From Saccharofermentans sp. (GTDB taxonomy: Bacteria; Bacillota; Clostridia; Saccharofermentanales; Saccharofermentanaceae): a stretch of DNA of 60,476 bases. The translations under genes and the position numbers were made by a program. The stretch is from positions 1-60,476 of the forward strand of contig JAKSRJ010000013.1 of the NCBI GenBank assembly GCA_024403715.1, written 5' to 3'. Of the stretch, positions 9,582-17,268 are shown piece by piece; the first letter of the stretch is position 1; each line of letters opens with the position of its first letter. The notes beneath the pieces were generated by a model that had not been told where the DNA came from, did not search any database, and was given only the letters and a program-made list of their open reading frames with translations.

Positions 9582-10487
9582 CTAAATCATCTTTTCAGCA
9601 TCGTCAAAGAATAGTGGTGTGCCACCAGTATGGATGAACAAGATATTCTTATCCTTTATCTGCTCTTTCTCTATGTGTTTCTTCATACCAAAGAAAGCTT
9701 TTGCTGTATATGTGCTATCCAATGGTATGCCATATTTCACCATCGAATCTTTAATCGTATCAGAAATCTCTGTACTCTCTTTTCCATATCCATCACCAGT
9801 ATAGTCATCTAAGAAAATCGTCTTTTCTTGTATTACATTCTCAGGAGCCTCTGGCATGTACTCTCTAATACTTTCTATAACAACGTTTCTTCCACGTGGA
9901 TTCTTTCGGGCTATACTAATTCCAATAATCTCGCGCTCATCACCATTTTTTATTTGACCACACACTAATCCAGAATGTGTAGTACCAGTCCCTGAAGCAA
10001 AGAATATGTAGTCAAAATGGACGTTATTCTTCATTTCATATTCTCTTATTTCCTCATAGCACTGAACATAAGCCTCTGTACCAATGTTGCCATGCCCTCC
10101 ACCTGGGATAAAATATGGATTCTTTCCATCTTTTTTCAGTTGCTCTAATGTATTTTCAATAGTGTCATGTACCTGTTCAACTGGAACGGTTATTATTTTT
10201 GCACCAAAGAGTTCCATAAATCTACTGTTATATGTAAGATCAGAGACTTCTTCTGGTCCTATTAGAATACATTCCATTCCTCTCGCTGCTGCCATATTAG
10301 AAATAACACGACAATGATTAGAATGACTACTTCCGTAGGTAATAACACAATCATAGTTACCTCTATCGATTTCTTCAAAGAACAAAAAGCCTTTTCTAGC
10401 CTTATTGCCACCAAAAGAGTATGGTATTAAATCATCTCTTTTGACGAATATGTTGCTCTCTATTTGTTGAATAGGCGTATTCCACAT
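9582..10487 (-). CDS. PLP enzyme, D-cysteine desulfhydrase/ACC deaminase family
   Basis: Read from the ATG at 10487, which has AAGG 9 nt upstream, this is a 301-residue fold-type II PLP enzyme. KRDDLIPYSFGGNKARKG near the start carries the probable PLP lysine. YGSSHSNHCRVISNMAAARG, FASGTGTTHSGLVCG and FIHTGGTPLFF complete the cofactor-binding set of the D-cysteine desulfhydrase/ACC deaminase family. A longer reading from a start at 10553 would overlap the acyltransferase gene by over 60 nt and lacks a ribosome site. Known relatives deaminate D-cysteine, D-serine or aminocyclopropane carboxylate, or make unusual amino acids. In this setting it may supply an amino acid or keto acid for the ATP-grasp enzyme next to it, 13 nt downstream. 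Confidence 0.82.
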   Translation of the reverse strand: MWNTPIQQIESNIFVKRDDLIPYSFGGNKARKGFLFFEEIDRGNYDCVITYGSSHSNHCRVISNMAAARGMECILIGPEEVSDLTYNSRFMELFGAKIITVPVEQVHDTIENTLEQLKKDGKNPYFIPGGGHGNIGTEAYVQCYEEIREYEMKNNVHFDYIFFASGTGTTHSGLVCGQIKNGDEREIIGISIARKNPRGRNVVIESIREYMPEAPENVIQEKTIFLDDYTGDGYGKESTEISDTIKDSMVKYGIPLDSTYTAKAFFGMKKHIEKEQIKDKNILFIHTGGTPLFFDDAEKMI

Positions 10488-10491
10488 ATCT

Positions 10492-11001
10492 TTAGACCTT
10501 CTTGTAATCACTACGACAAATTCCATAAGCAAATCTGTCAACAAACTGCCCATGAGAAATTATATCTTGGCGTACACAACCTTCTTTAATAAAACCGACT
10601 TTCTCAAATAATTTCTGAGCTGGTATATTTTCTGTCTCTGTAAACAAATATATCCTGTTTAATCCTAACTCACAGAAACCATAATCGAGTACTAATCTAG
10701 TAGCCTTCGTAGAAACGCCTTTACCCTTTAGGTTGGTTTCTCCCATAGCAATATAAAATTCTGCCTTGCTATTCTTCTGATCTATACATAGTAACCCAAT
10801 AGTTCCACACGGCACTCCATCAGCAACAATAACAGCATCATAACGATCTGACCTTCCCACATTATTGTCGAACCATTTTCGAGTTTTCTCTACCTCAAGT
10901 GGAATGTCATAATGTAAAAATTGGTTATTTTCAGGGTTGTTAATCCACTCTACCTTTTTAGGAATATCATCTCTTTCAAATTTTCTAATTGTTACTAGCA
11001 T
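10492..11001 (-). CDS. GNAT N-acyltransferase (PseH/RimJ-like)
   Basis: A 169-residue GNAT-fold protein. The start is set at the ATG at 11001, which has AAGGA 9 nt upstream; a TTG at 11007 is less likely. Motifs include TIRKFERDDIPKKVEWINN at the start, EFYIAMGETNLKGKGVSTKA (the acetyl-CoA pyrophosphate loop) and NIPAQKLFEKVGFIKEG. This matches acetyltransferases such as PseH that act on the 4-amino group of nucleotide sugars, and ribosomal RimJ/RimL enzymes. Lying between pglC and the PLP gene in a locus with PglF and PglE, it could take the place of the beta-helix acetyltransferase PglD. It overlaps the end of pglC by 17 nt. Confidence 0.82.
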   Translation of the reverse strand: MLVTIRKFERDDIPKKVEWINNPENNQFLHYDIPLEVEKTRKWFDNNVGRSDRYDAVIVADGVPCGTIGLLCIDQKNSKAEFYIAMGETNLKGKGVSTKATRLVLDYGFCELGLNRIYLFTETENIPAQKLFEKVGFIKEGCVRQDIISHGQFVDRFAYGICRSDYKKV

Positions 11002-11647
11002 TATCAATATTCCTTCGTGCTGCGTCTAATCGACCAACTTTAATCTGACTTCCAACTTGAATATCAGAACGCTTTACTACCTTAAAAACAGTCATAACCA
11101 ATATTTTAATGTCAAAAGCGAATGACACATTATTCACGTATTCCAAATCATATGCAAATCGCTGTTCCCAACTATCGATTGCATTTCTACCGTTAATCTG
11201 AGCCCAACCAGATAGTCCTGGTCTTACATCATGTCTATGGTGCTCCTCCTCTGTATAGTATGGGATATATTCACACAGTAAAGGACGTGGACCAATAATA
11301 CTCATATCTCCCTTAATAATATTGAAAGCCTCTGGAAGTTCGTCTAGAGAAGTTGATCTCAAAAACCTTCCATACTTATTCAATCTGACGTCATCAGGAA
11401 GTAATTTGCCATCTTTATCACGGCGATTGTCCATTGTCCTAAATTTAATTAAATTGAATGCTTTCTCGTCTTTACCAGGTCTTTCCTGAGTAAAAAAAGG
11501 ATTTCCTCTCATGAAAATAGTACCAAGAATAATTAGAATCAAATATAACCAACCGAATACAACAACAGCAAGAAGACCACAGATTATATCTATTGGCCTC
11601 TTAAAGTATTTCTCATATGGTCCGTAAGGAATGTGATTGTTAACCAT
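10985..11647 (-). CDS. pglC: Initiating phosphosugar transferase, PglC type
   Basis: A 220-residue small polyprenyl-phosphate phosphosugar transferase. One re-entrant hydrophobic helix covers about residues 21-45, followed by FFTQERPGKDEKAFNLIKFR and RSTSLDELPEAFNI. The catalytic Asp-Glu pair is D102-E103. KGDMSIIGPRPLL and RPGLSGWAQINGRN complete the family signature. PglC moves a phosphosugar, typically UDP-diNAc-bacillosamine, onto undecaprenyl phosphate on the inner membrane face and so starts the repeat unit. It is a monotopic membrane enzyme of normal length. Its ATG shares a base with the stop of the aminotransferase gene (TAATG), so the two are coupled. The adjoining pglF and pglE genes support a bacillosamine-type donor. 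Confidence 0.9.
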   Translation of the reverse strand: MVNNHIPYGPYEKYFKRPIDIICGLLAVVVFGWLYLILIILGTIFMRGNPFFTQERPGKDEKAFNLIKFRTMDNRRDKDGKLLPDDVRLNKYGRFLRSTSLDELPEAFNIIKGDMSIIGPRPLLCEYIPYYTEEEHHRHDVRPGLSGWAQINGRNAIDSWEQRFAYDLEYVNNVSFAFDIKILVMTVFKVVKRSDIQVGSQIKVGRLDAARRNIDNASNN

Positions 11648-12894
11648 TATTCAAAACACTTTCTAATTACTTCGATAATTCTATCTTGATGTTCTATCGA
11701 CATCTTATTATCAGATGGCAAACACACGCCTCTATTGAATATATCAGCTCCAACATCAATTCCATCTTCAACCGTAACAAAATCTTTATCACAATAAATC
11801 GGTTGCATATGCATCGGCTTCCAAATTGGACGTCCCTCTGCATTAATACTAGCAATTGCCTCAAGAATCTCTGTAGGACAGGACTTACCATGTTCTGATA
11901 TATAAGAAGCATTCATATCTGTTCTTGTTTGATTACACATAAAGGCTTCATCAATAATCATCGAACTCAACCAATAGTTAGGATTGCTATTACACTCATC
12001 AAATGGATTCATCGATATTGGCAAATCTTTAAGGCCTTCCTTGTACCTGTCATATATTGACTTCTTCTGAGCAATATGTTCTTCCAAGTATGGATACTGA
12101 CCTCTAACTACACCAGCAATAACATTGCTCATTCTATAGTTATAGCCTACTTCCTCATGCTGATACCATGCTGCAGACTCTCTAGCCTGAGTAGACCACT
12201 TACGAGCTTGATTTGCATCTTCGAGACTATTTGTGAGTAAACAACCTCCAGAAGTACCTGTAATAATCTTATTACCATTAAAACTAATAGCTGAATAATC
12301 ACCGAACGAACCGCAAGGCTTACCATCCCATGTAGCTCCCAATGCCTCAGCAGCATCTTCGATAAGAAGTGCATCGTGCTTAGCGCAAATTTCTTTGATT
12401 CGAGTCATATTACTAGGAAAACCATATAACTCAGCACATACAACAAGCTTAACATCAGGATAAATAGTAAATGCTTTCTCCAGAGCAATTGGATCCATCC
12501 CCCAGGATTCGCGCTCTGTATCGATAAATATCGGTATTCCACCTTCATACACTACTGGATTAAGAGTCGCAGCAAATGTCATATCTGAACAAAATACTCT
12601 TTTGCCTCCTAATGAACCATGTCCTACCTTAGTTTTTCCGTATAGACGCTCGCCTGCTAACTTAGTGCATAAATGCAATGATGCCGTTCCACAAGATAAT
12701 GCTACAGCGTGTTTTACACCTGACTTTTCTGCAGCTATTCTTTCCACTTCATCAATATTGGCTCCTACAGTAGACATCCAATTGGTATCGTATGCTTCCT
12801 GCATATACTTCATACTATCGTCATGCATAGTCGGACTAGCCAAATATAGTTTTGACTTAAAAGGCGCAATATTAGCAGATTCTTTAACAAACAT
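11647..12894 (-). CDS. pglE: DegT/DnrJ/EryC1/StrS sugar aminotransferase, PglE type
   Basis: A 415-residue PLP-dependent sugar aminotransferase. SCGTASLHLC forms the cofactor phosphate site, IEDAAEALGA supplies the Asp that contacts the pyridine nitrogen, and SFNGNKIITG holds the catalytic Lys at about residue 209. The family aminates 3- or 4-keto nucleotide sugars with glutamate as donor. Since it directly follows the PglF-type dehydratase, the likely reaction is UDP-4-keto-6-deoxy-GlcNAc to UDP-4-amino-4,6-dideoxy-GlcNAc. GGAG lies 10 nt before the ATG. The protein contains an insert-like GERLYGKTKVGHGSLGGKR after the cofactor site, as in several clostridial homologues. Function is well supported; exact stereochemistry is inference. 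Confidence 0.88.
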   Translation of the reverse strand: MFVKESANIAPFKSKLYLASPTMHDDSMKYMQEAYDTNWMSTVGANIDEVERIAAEKSGVKHAVALSCGTASLHLCTKLAGERLYGKTKVGHGSLGGKRVFCSDMTFAATLNPVVYEGGIPIFIDTERESWGMDPIALEKAFTIYPDVKLVVCAELYGFPSNMTRIKEICAKHDALLIEDAAEALGATWDGKPCGSFGDYSAISFNGNKIITGTSGGCLLTNSLEDANQARKWSTQARESAAWYQHEEVGYNYRMSNVIAGVVRGQYPYLEEHIAQKKSIYDRYKEGLKDLPISMNPFDECNSNPNYWLSSMIIDEAFMCNQTRTDMNASYISEHGKSCPTEILEAIASINAEGRPIWKPMHMQPIYCDKDFVTVEDGIDVGADIFNRGVCLPSDNKMSIEHQDRIIEVIRKCFE

Positions 12895-12913
12895 TTGTAT
12901 TATGCTCCAATTA

Positions 12914-14899
12914 TTAATTACTCTCTGGATGGTATGTATTTACCACACCACCAATTAGTGTTCTTATATCATCTTTATTTTTATAAGCTGCTTCCATAAG
13001 GGTATCAAGCTGCGACAAAAACTCTTCAATATCAAATGGAATTGGACAACCTATATGAATATTGTCATTATCAGTTTTACGAAGTCCCTCTTCAGCCATA
13101 AGCTTTTCTTCAAAGAGTTTCTCTCCAGGACGAAGACCACTATACTGAATTTTTATATCTACATCTGGCTTAAGACCTGATAACCTAATTAGATTACGAG
13201 CAAGAGTATCAATCTTAACTGGCTCACCCATATCAAGTACAAATATCTCACCACCATGAGCCTGAGTTCCCGCCTGAAGCACAAGACTTACTGCCTCTGG
13301 GATGGTCATAAAGTATCTGATAATGTCCGGATGAGTTACTGTAACAGGCCCTCCCTTAGCAATCTGACGCTTAAATAGAGGAATAACAGAGCCGTTACTT
13401 CCTAATACATTACCAAATCTAACCGCTACAAACTCAGTCTTAGTTGTACTAAGTGCCTCTGTTAACTCTTCACTCTTATAAATTTCCTGCATCCAGTGAG
13501 TAAATAACTGAGGAATCTGATTTGCTTCACCAGCTCTAATCTTACGGTCAAAAGCCTGTACAATCATCTCACAAAGGCGCTTTGTCGCACCCATAACGTT
13601 AGCAGGATTAACAGCCTTATCAGTAGAGATGAGTACAAATTTATCACAGTGGTGAGCCATAGCAGCAAAAGCTGTTTTATAAGTGCCAATAGCATTATTC
13701 TTAATTGCTTCGCATGGGCTATCCTCCATAAGAGGTACATGCTTATGTGCAGCCGCGTGATATACGATGTCTGGCTTAAAATCTTCAAACACCTGGAAGA
13801 TTCTTCTGCTATCACGAACAGAACCGATTAGTGTCTCCAAGTGAAGATTAGGATATTTCTCCTTAAGTTCTAACTGGATATCATAAGCGTTGTTCTCATA
13901 GATATCAAAGATAATAAGAGTCTTAGGAGCTTGAGCTGCAATCTGACGGCATAATTCTGATCCGATGGAGCCACCACCACCAGTTACCATTACAACCTTA
14001 CCTGTAAGACTACGAAGGACTTCAGTCATATCAGTCTTGATAGGATCACGACCTAGTAAGTCTTCTACTGATACTTCCTTCATCTGAGCAACCTTAACTT
14101 CGCCAGTAGCAAGCTGATAAATACCTGGTAAGTTCATGAGTTTACAATCGGTCTCATTACAAATGCTAAGTAAGTCTCGCTTATCAGCTGCTGATGCACT
14201 AGGAATAGCAAGGTAAATCTTCTCGACCTTATAGTCTTCTACAGCTTTGAGAATACTATTACGATCACCTACTACAAGAACGTTATCAATGTATCTGCCA
14301 ACCTTATTAGGATTGTCGTCAATATAGCAGACAACCTTCTCGTTAAGCTCTACGGAAGCCTTAATGTCCCTATGAATAAACTGGCCAGCATTACCAGCTC
14401 CAATAATCATGACATTCTTAGGCGGAATCTTAGTCTTAGCATTACGACCTCTTAAGAGAAGCACAAATCTATAAGAAAACCTGATACCTAATGTGAATAT
14501 AAACTGGAGTGCAGTACCCACAACATAATAAGATATCGGCATGCGCTCAATAAATAAGACCGTGCCAGCTGTATAAATAATAAACGCGATAAAAGTCGCG
14601 AATCCCATTCGGACTATCTCGCTATAGCTTGCGAATCTCCAGATACTACGATATCGCTTGAAACCAAATAACAGCAGTATCAATATAGCCGCATAAATCA
14701 CTATAGTACTGACGTAGCAATCTAGGTATTTTGAAGGAATTGAACTGAATACGCAATCAAATCTTAACCAGAGAGCTAGACCAAAAGAGAATATTGTTAC
14801 CAAAAAATCGTAAACTACGAGTCCAATAGTAACTATGTGCCAATGATAGAAAAATCTATGCTTCTGGACATCTGCACTATCACTATGAATATTATTCAT
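12914..14899 (-). CDS. pglF: PglF/CapD-type membrane nucleotide-sugar 4,6-dehydratase
   Basis: A 661-residue protein from the ATG at 14899; GGGGGGAAG stands 7 nt upstream, while a longer TTG reading at 14917 would start inside that ribosome site. The first 160 residues have four to five hydrophobic spans. A first Rossmann-like domain follows (MIIGAGNAGQFIHRD), then the catalytic SDR domain with TGGGGSIGSELCRQI, YHAAAHKHVP and STDKAVNPANVMGATK, in which Met replaces the SDR Tyr. This is the PglF/WbpM/CapD group, which makes UDP-4-keto-6-deoxy-GlcNAc with retention at C5. It is the first gene of the locus and is followed at once by pglE and pglC, the next two steps. Its upstream region holds a divergent promoter and an inverted repeat. 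Confidence 0.9.
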   Translation of the reverse strand: MNNIHSDSADVQKHRFFYHWHIVTIGLVVYDFLVTIFSFGLALWLRFDCVFSSIPSKYLDCYVSTIVIYAAILILLLFGFKRYRSIWRFASYSEIVRMGFATFIAFIIYTAGTVLFIERMPISYYVVGTALQFIFTLGIRFSYRFVLLLRGRNAKTKIPPKNVMIIGAGNAGQFIHRDIKASVELNEKVVCYIDDNPNKVGRYIDNVLVVGDRNSILKAVEDYKVEKIYLAIPSASAADKRDLLSICNETDCKLMNLPGIYQLATGEVKVAQMKEVSVEDLLGRDPIKTDMTEVLRSLTGKVVMVTGGGGSIGSELCRQIAAQAPKTLIIFDIYENNAYDIQLELKEKYPNLHLETLIGSVRDSRRIFQVFEDFKPDIVYHAAAHKHVPLMEDSPCEAIKNNAIGTYKTAFAAMAHHCDKFVLISTDKAVNPANVMGATKRLCEMIVQAFDRKIRAGEANQIPQLFTHWMQEIYKSEELTEALSTTKTEFVAVRFGNVLGSNGSVIPLFKRQIAKGGPVTVTHPDIIRYFMTIPEAVSLVLQAGTQAHGGEIFVLDMGEPVKIDTLARNLIRLSGLKPDVDIKIQYSGLRPGEKLFEEKLMAEEGLRKTDNDNIHIGCPIPFDIEEFLSQLDTLMEAAYKNKDDIRTLIGGVVNTYHPESN

Positions 14900-14954
14900 A
14901 TGCACACTTCCCCCCAATATTTAAAAATAATATCATAGTTTTGTTGAACCACAT

Positions 14955-14983
14955 AAGATACATTTGTCAATAAATCGTATCTT
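14955..14983. promoter_or_regulatory. Inverted repeat in the pglF / surface-protein divergent region
   Basis: The heptamer AAGATAC (14955-14961) is repeated as its exact reverse complement GTATCTT (14977-14983), with centre-to-centre spacing of 22 bp, two DNA turns. A TTGACA reading on the minus strand lies in the spacer, so the repeat could overlap the pglF promoter. It sits 56 bp before the pglF start and between two divergent gene sets. A dimeric regulator site is the simplest reading, but a hairpin in the pglF leader is possible. Confidence 0.45.
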
Positions 14984-15011
14984 TTTATGTTTATATTTGT
15001 AACATTTACTA

Positions 15012-15040
15012 TTTTCATATGCTCAACATAGTGCTATAGT
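15012..15040 (+). promoter_or_regulatory. Probable sigma-A promoter of the SPATG protein gene
   Basis: TTTTCA at 15012-15017 and TATAGT at 15035-15040 are separated by 17 bp, and a TGC before the -10 makes it an extended -10 element. Transcription would start near 15047, leaving a leader of about 55 nt before the GAGGGGG ribosome site and ATG at 15103. Confidence 0.55.
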
Positions 15041-15102
15041 AATTGCGACTGATTATGCATACATGATATGCGAGTTTATTTTTTGAGGGGGAATAATATC
15101 CT

Positions 15103-15699
15103 ATGAAGAAGTTACTTACTACAGTTGTTACAGCAGCTACAGTAGTTATGATGGCTTTTGCATCAGTATTTGCTGCAGGCAGTGCTACAGAACTCGCAGG
15201 TGTTCTTACTGCAACAGATGGTAATGGTAATGCTATTAACACTGTTTGTGCTCCATCTGATGTTCCACTTATCTCACCTGAGATTGCTGCTTCTATCACA
15301 GGCGATAATGCCGCTGATTTGACAGTACTTTGGCAGAAGAACATCACAGCTACTTCTCTTCCTGCTACACTTACATTCGGTGCTAACGGTACAGATGGCA
15401 ATACTCTCTATGTATTCCACTACAATGGTAGTGCTTGGGAGCTCGTTGCTACAGGAGTTGGTCCTACAGTTACAGCTACATTCACAAGCCTTTCTCCAGT
15501 AGCTATCGTTCGTAAGGCTACAGGTGCAGGTGCTGCTCCAGTAGCTCCAGTTGCTCCAGCAGCTGACGCTACAACTCCAGTAGCTGATCCTGCTACAACA
15601 TCTCCTGCAACAGGTAGCTCCGTACTCGTTATGGCTATCTCTACACTCGCTGTTGCTGGTTCTGCCGCATTCGTAGTTGCTACTAAGAAGGAAGTTTAA
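15103..15699 (+). CDS. Small secreted wall protein with SPATG sorting signal
   Basis: A 198-residue exported protein. Residues 1-25 form a signal peptide (KKLLTT start, hydrophobic core, cleavage near FAAG). The middle part has a compact domain with WQKNI and LYVFHYNGSAWELV, then an Ala/Pro/Val-rich spacer (APVAPVAPAADA). The end is TSPATG, a hydrophobic stretch and the basic tail KKEV, the layout of a sortase substrate. SPATG fits the (S/P)PxTG motif used by class B sortases of clostridia such as C. difficile SrtB, and a class B sortase lies at 18980. GAGGGGG lies 11 nt before the ATG. The gene shares a strand with the CpsD kinase 9 nt on. Low codon diversity (GCT, GTT, ACA, CTT) suggests high expression. 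The domain function is unknown. Confidence 0.85.
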   Translation: MKKLLTTVVTAATVVMMAFASVFAAGSATELAGVLTATDGNGNAINTVCAPSDVPLISPEIAASITGDNAADLTVLWQKNITATSLPATLTFGANGTDGNTLYVFHYNGSAWELVATGVGPTVTATFTSLSPVAIVRKATGAGAAPVAPVAPAADATTPVADPATTSPATGSSVLVMAISTLAVAGSAAFVVATKKEV

Positions 15700-15708
15700 T
15701 CAGACCTT

Positions 15709-16416
15709 ATGCAGGTTGTAAAATTTAAGAAGCAGGAGTTACCTCAGGCTTTTACAGAAGAGATTAAGCAGATTAGAACTAATATCGAGTATAGTGGTTC
15801 TAAGAACAAAGTAATTATGCTTACATCTTCCATAGCTAATGAAGGTAAATCTTCTCTTACTTTCCAGATTTCAAGCTCGTTTGCCGAACTCGGCAAACGA
15901 GTTCTTCTTATTGATGCAGATCTTCGTAAATCCGAAGTACATACTAAGATCGAGGGTCCTAAGCCCAAAGGACTATCTTATTTCTTATCTGGACAGTCTG
16001 AACTAGAGAATGTGTTATGTAAGGTTGAGAACGTTCCTAACTTATACATAATTACTTCTGGACGTGTTCCACCTAACCCAGCAGAGCTTTTGTCCAGTCC
16101 TACTATGGTTAACTTTATGGAATGGGCACGTAAGAACTTCGATTATATCTTTATCGATTGTCCACCTATTACTCTTGTTACTGATGCATCTATCTTAGCT
16201 ACATATGCAGACGCATCTATCTTCGTAGTTAAGTCAGCTTCTATCTCTAGAAAGCTCGCACAGGACGCTATTAAGCTATTAGAGAAGGCTGGAATTCCAA
16301 TTATCGGTGTAGTTCTTAATCAGCATTCTGTTAAGCGTAGTGGCTATAAGAAGTATGGATACGGATACGGATATGGCTACTATGAACAGGGAAAGAGTAG
16401 TATGTCAAAGAAGTAA
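15709..16416 (+). CDS. cpsD: CpsD/CapB bacterial tyrosine kinase
   Basis: A 235-residue BY-kinase. Walker A is SSIANEGKSSL, Walker A' is VLLIDADLRKSE and Walker B is YIFIDCPP. The C-terminal tail has a cluster of tyrosines within GYKKYGYGYGYGYYEQG that should be autophosphorylated in trans. Such kinases partner a Wzz/CapA membrane activator and control capsule chain length and export. Here the activator-like protein (16495) and the CpsB phosphatase (17269) are on the opposite strand and converge on it, rather than forming the common cpsBCD order. The start follows the upstream stop by 9 nt; no strong ribosome site is visible in that gap, so expression may depend on coupling. Confidence 0.9.
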   Translation: MQVVKFKKQELPQAFTEEIKQIRTNIEYSGSKNKVIMLTSSIANEGKSSLTFQISSSFAELGKRVLLIDADLRKSEVHTKIEGPKPKGLSYFLSGQSELENVLCKVENVPNLYIITSGRVPPNPAELLSSPTMVNFMEWARKNFDYIFIDCPPITLVTDASILATYADASIFVVKSASISRKLAQDAIKLLEKAGIPIIGVVLNQHSVKRSGYKKYGYGYGYGYYEQGKSSMSKK

Positions 16417-16439
16417 TTAACTGATATTTTTTACAAACA

Positions 16440-16470
16440 ATACGGCTCAGATTGAGCCGTATTTATTTTG
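16440..16470 (+). terminator. Intrinsic terminator after cpsD
   Basis: TACGGCTCA (16441-16449) pairs with TGAGCCGTA (16453-16461) around a GAT loop, followed by TTTATTTTG. It ends the SPATG-cpsD transcript. On the minus strand the tail is less T-rich, so termination of the opposing wzz transcript there would be weaker. Confidence 0.85.
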
Positions 16471-16494
16471 CTTGTTTTTCTTTAGTAACAGCGC

Positions 16495-17256
16495 TTATAC
16501 GTGCTGTACTTTTACATTTGATTTAGAAGTAGTCTTCTTTGACTTCTTCCCCTTCTTACTCTCACTCATGCTACTAACTACTGGTACAACAGCAAGTACA
16601 TTCTGCTTAAGATACTTCTCAATATCTTCCTCAGACTTGATGGAATCATCTAAGAGGTAGATAACGACGAGTACTGCAGCGACTATGGCAAACGCTCCTG
16701 CACCACCAATAACTGCATTCTTAGGAATAGATGGACTTACAGGGTGAATAGGTACAATAGCAGCCTCAACAAGTGATGGCTCTTCTGTATTCATAACTGT
16801 CGCTATTCGCATACGAAGCTGATTAGCGATGGCATTACTCAGATTACATGCAAGCTGTGGATTAGCATCAGTAACAACGATTTTAATGATTCTAGAATTA
16901 CCTGGATTCTCAATTGTTACTTTACGTACTATATTCTCATAAGATGCATTAAGGCCGATATCCTGAGCTGCAGCTTCGATAACATCTCTTGTAGTAGCGA
17001 TAATCTGGAAGTCGATTGTAAGCTGAGATCCAATCTGTAAGTCTGCTACAGATGTTACACTTGTAGTCTTACTGAATACATAAATCATGGAAGATGCACG
17101 ATACTGTGGTGTTACAAAGAAGATTGTGTATATAACAGCAATTGTAAGACCAAGCATAGCCGCTACGATTAGTAGTGCCACCTTATTCCAGAGATACTTA
17201 AGTAGGTCCAACAAATCGATTGTATCTTCTTCTCGATTGAAATTATCGTTCTGCAT
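16495..17256 (-). CDS. Wzz/CapA-type chain-length and kinase-activator protein
   Basis: A 253-residue protein read from the ATG at 17256, preceded by GGGGG 7 nt upstream; a TTG reading at 17268 would start inside the ribosome site. A short cytoplasmic N-terminus (LLDLLKYLWNKV) leads to a first span, then an extracytoplasmic alpha/beta region with IYVFSKTTSVTSVADLQIG and a second span near residues 180-200. This is the YveK/CapA layout, in which the protein controls chain length and activates the CpsD kinase. The SVADLQIGSQLTIDF segment is characteristic. The cytoplasmic tail is lysine-rich (ESKKGKKSKKTTSKS), which is unusual and may contact nucleic acid, lipid or kinase. It is last in its operon. 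Confidence 0.88.
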   Translation of the reverse strand: MQNDNFNREEDTIDLLDLLKYLWNKVALLIVAAMLGLTIAVIYTIFFVTPQYRASSMIYVFSKTTSVTSVADLQIGSQLTIDFQIIATTRDVIEAAAQDIGLNASYENIVRKVTIENPGNSRIIKIVVTDANPQLACNLSNAIANQLRMRIATVMNTEEPSLVEAAIVPIHPVSPSIPKNAVIGGAGAFAIVAAVLVVIYLLDDSIKSEEDIEKYLKQNVLAVVPVVSSMSESKKGKKSKKTTSKSNVKVQHV

Positions 17257-17268
17257 ATGTGCCCCCAA

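Noticed and set aside
12602..12958. Plus-strand 118-codon frame opposite pglE and pglF
   Set aside because: Both strands cannot be coding here; the minus-strand genes have complete family motifs across this stretch.
15015..15401. Minus-strand 128-codon frame opposite the SPATG protein gene
   Set aside because: Antisense to an Ala/Thr/Val-rich gene; the plus-strand frame has signal peptide, ribosome site and sorting signal.
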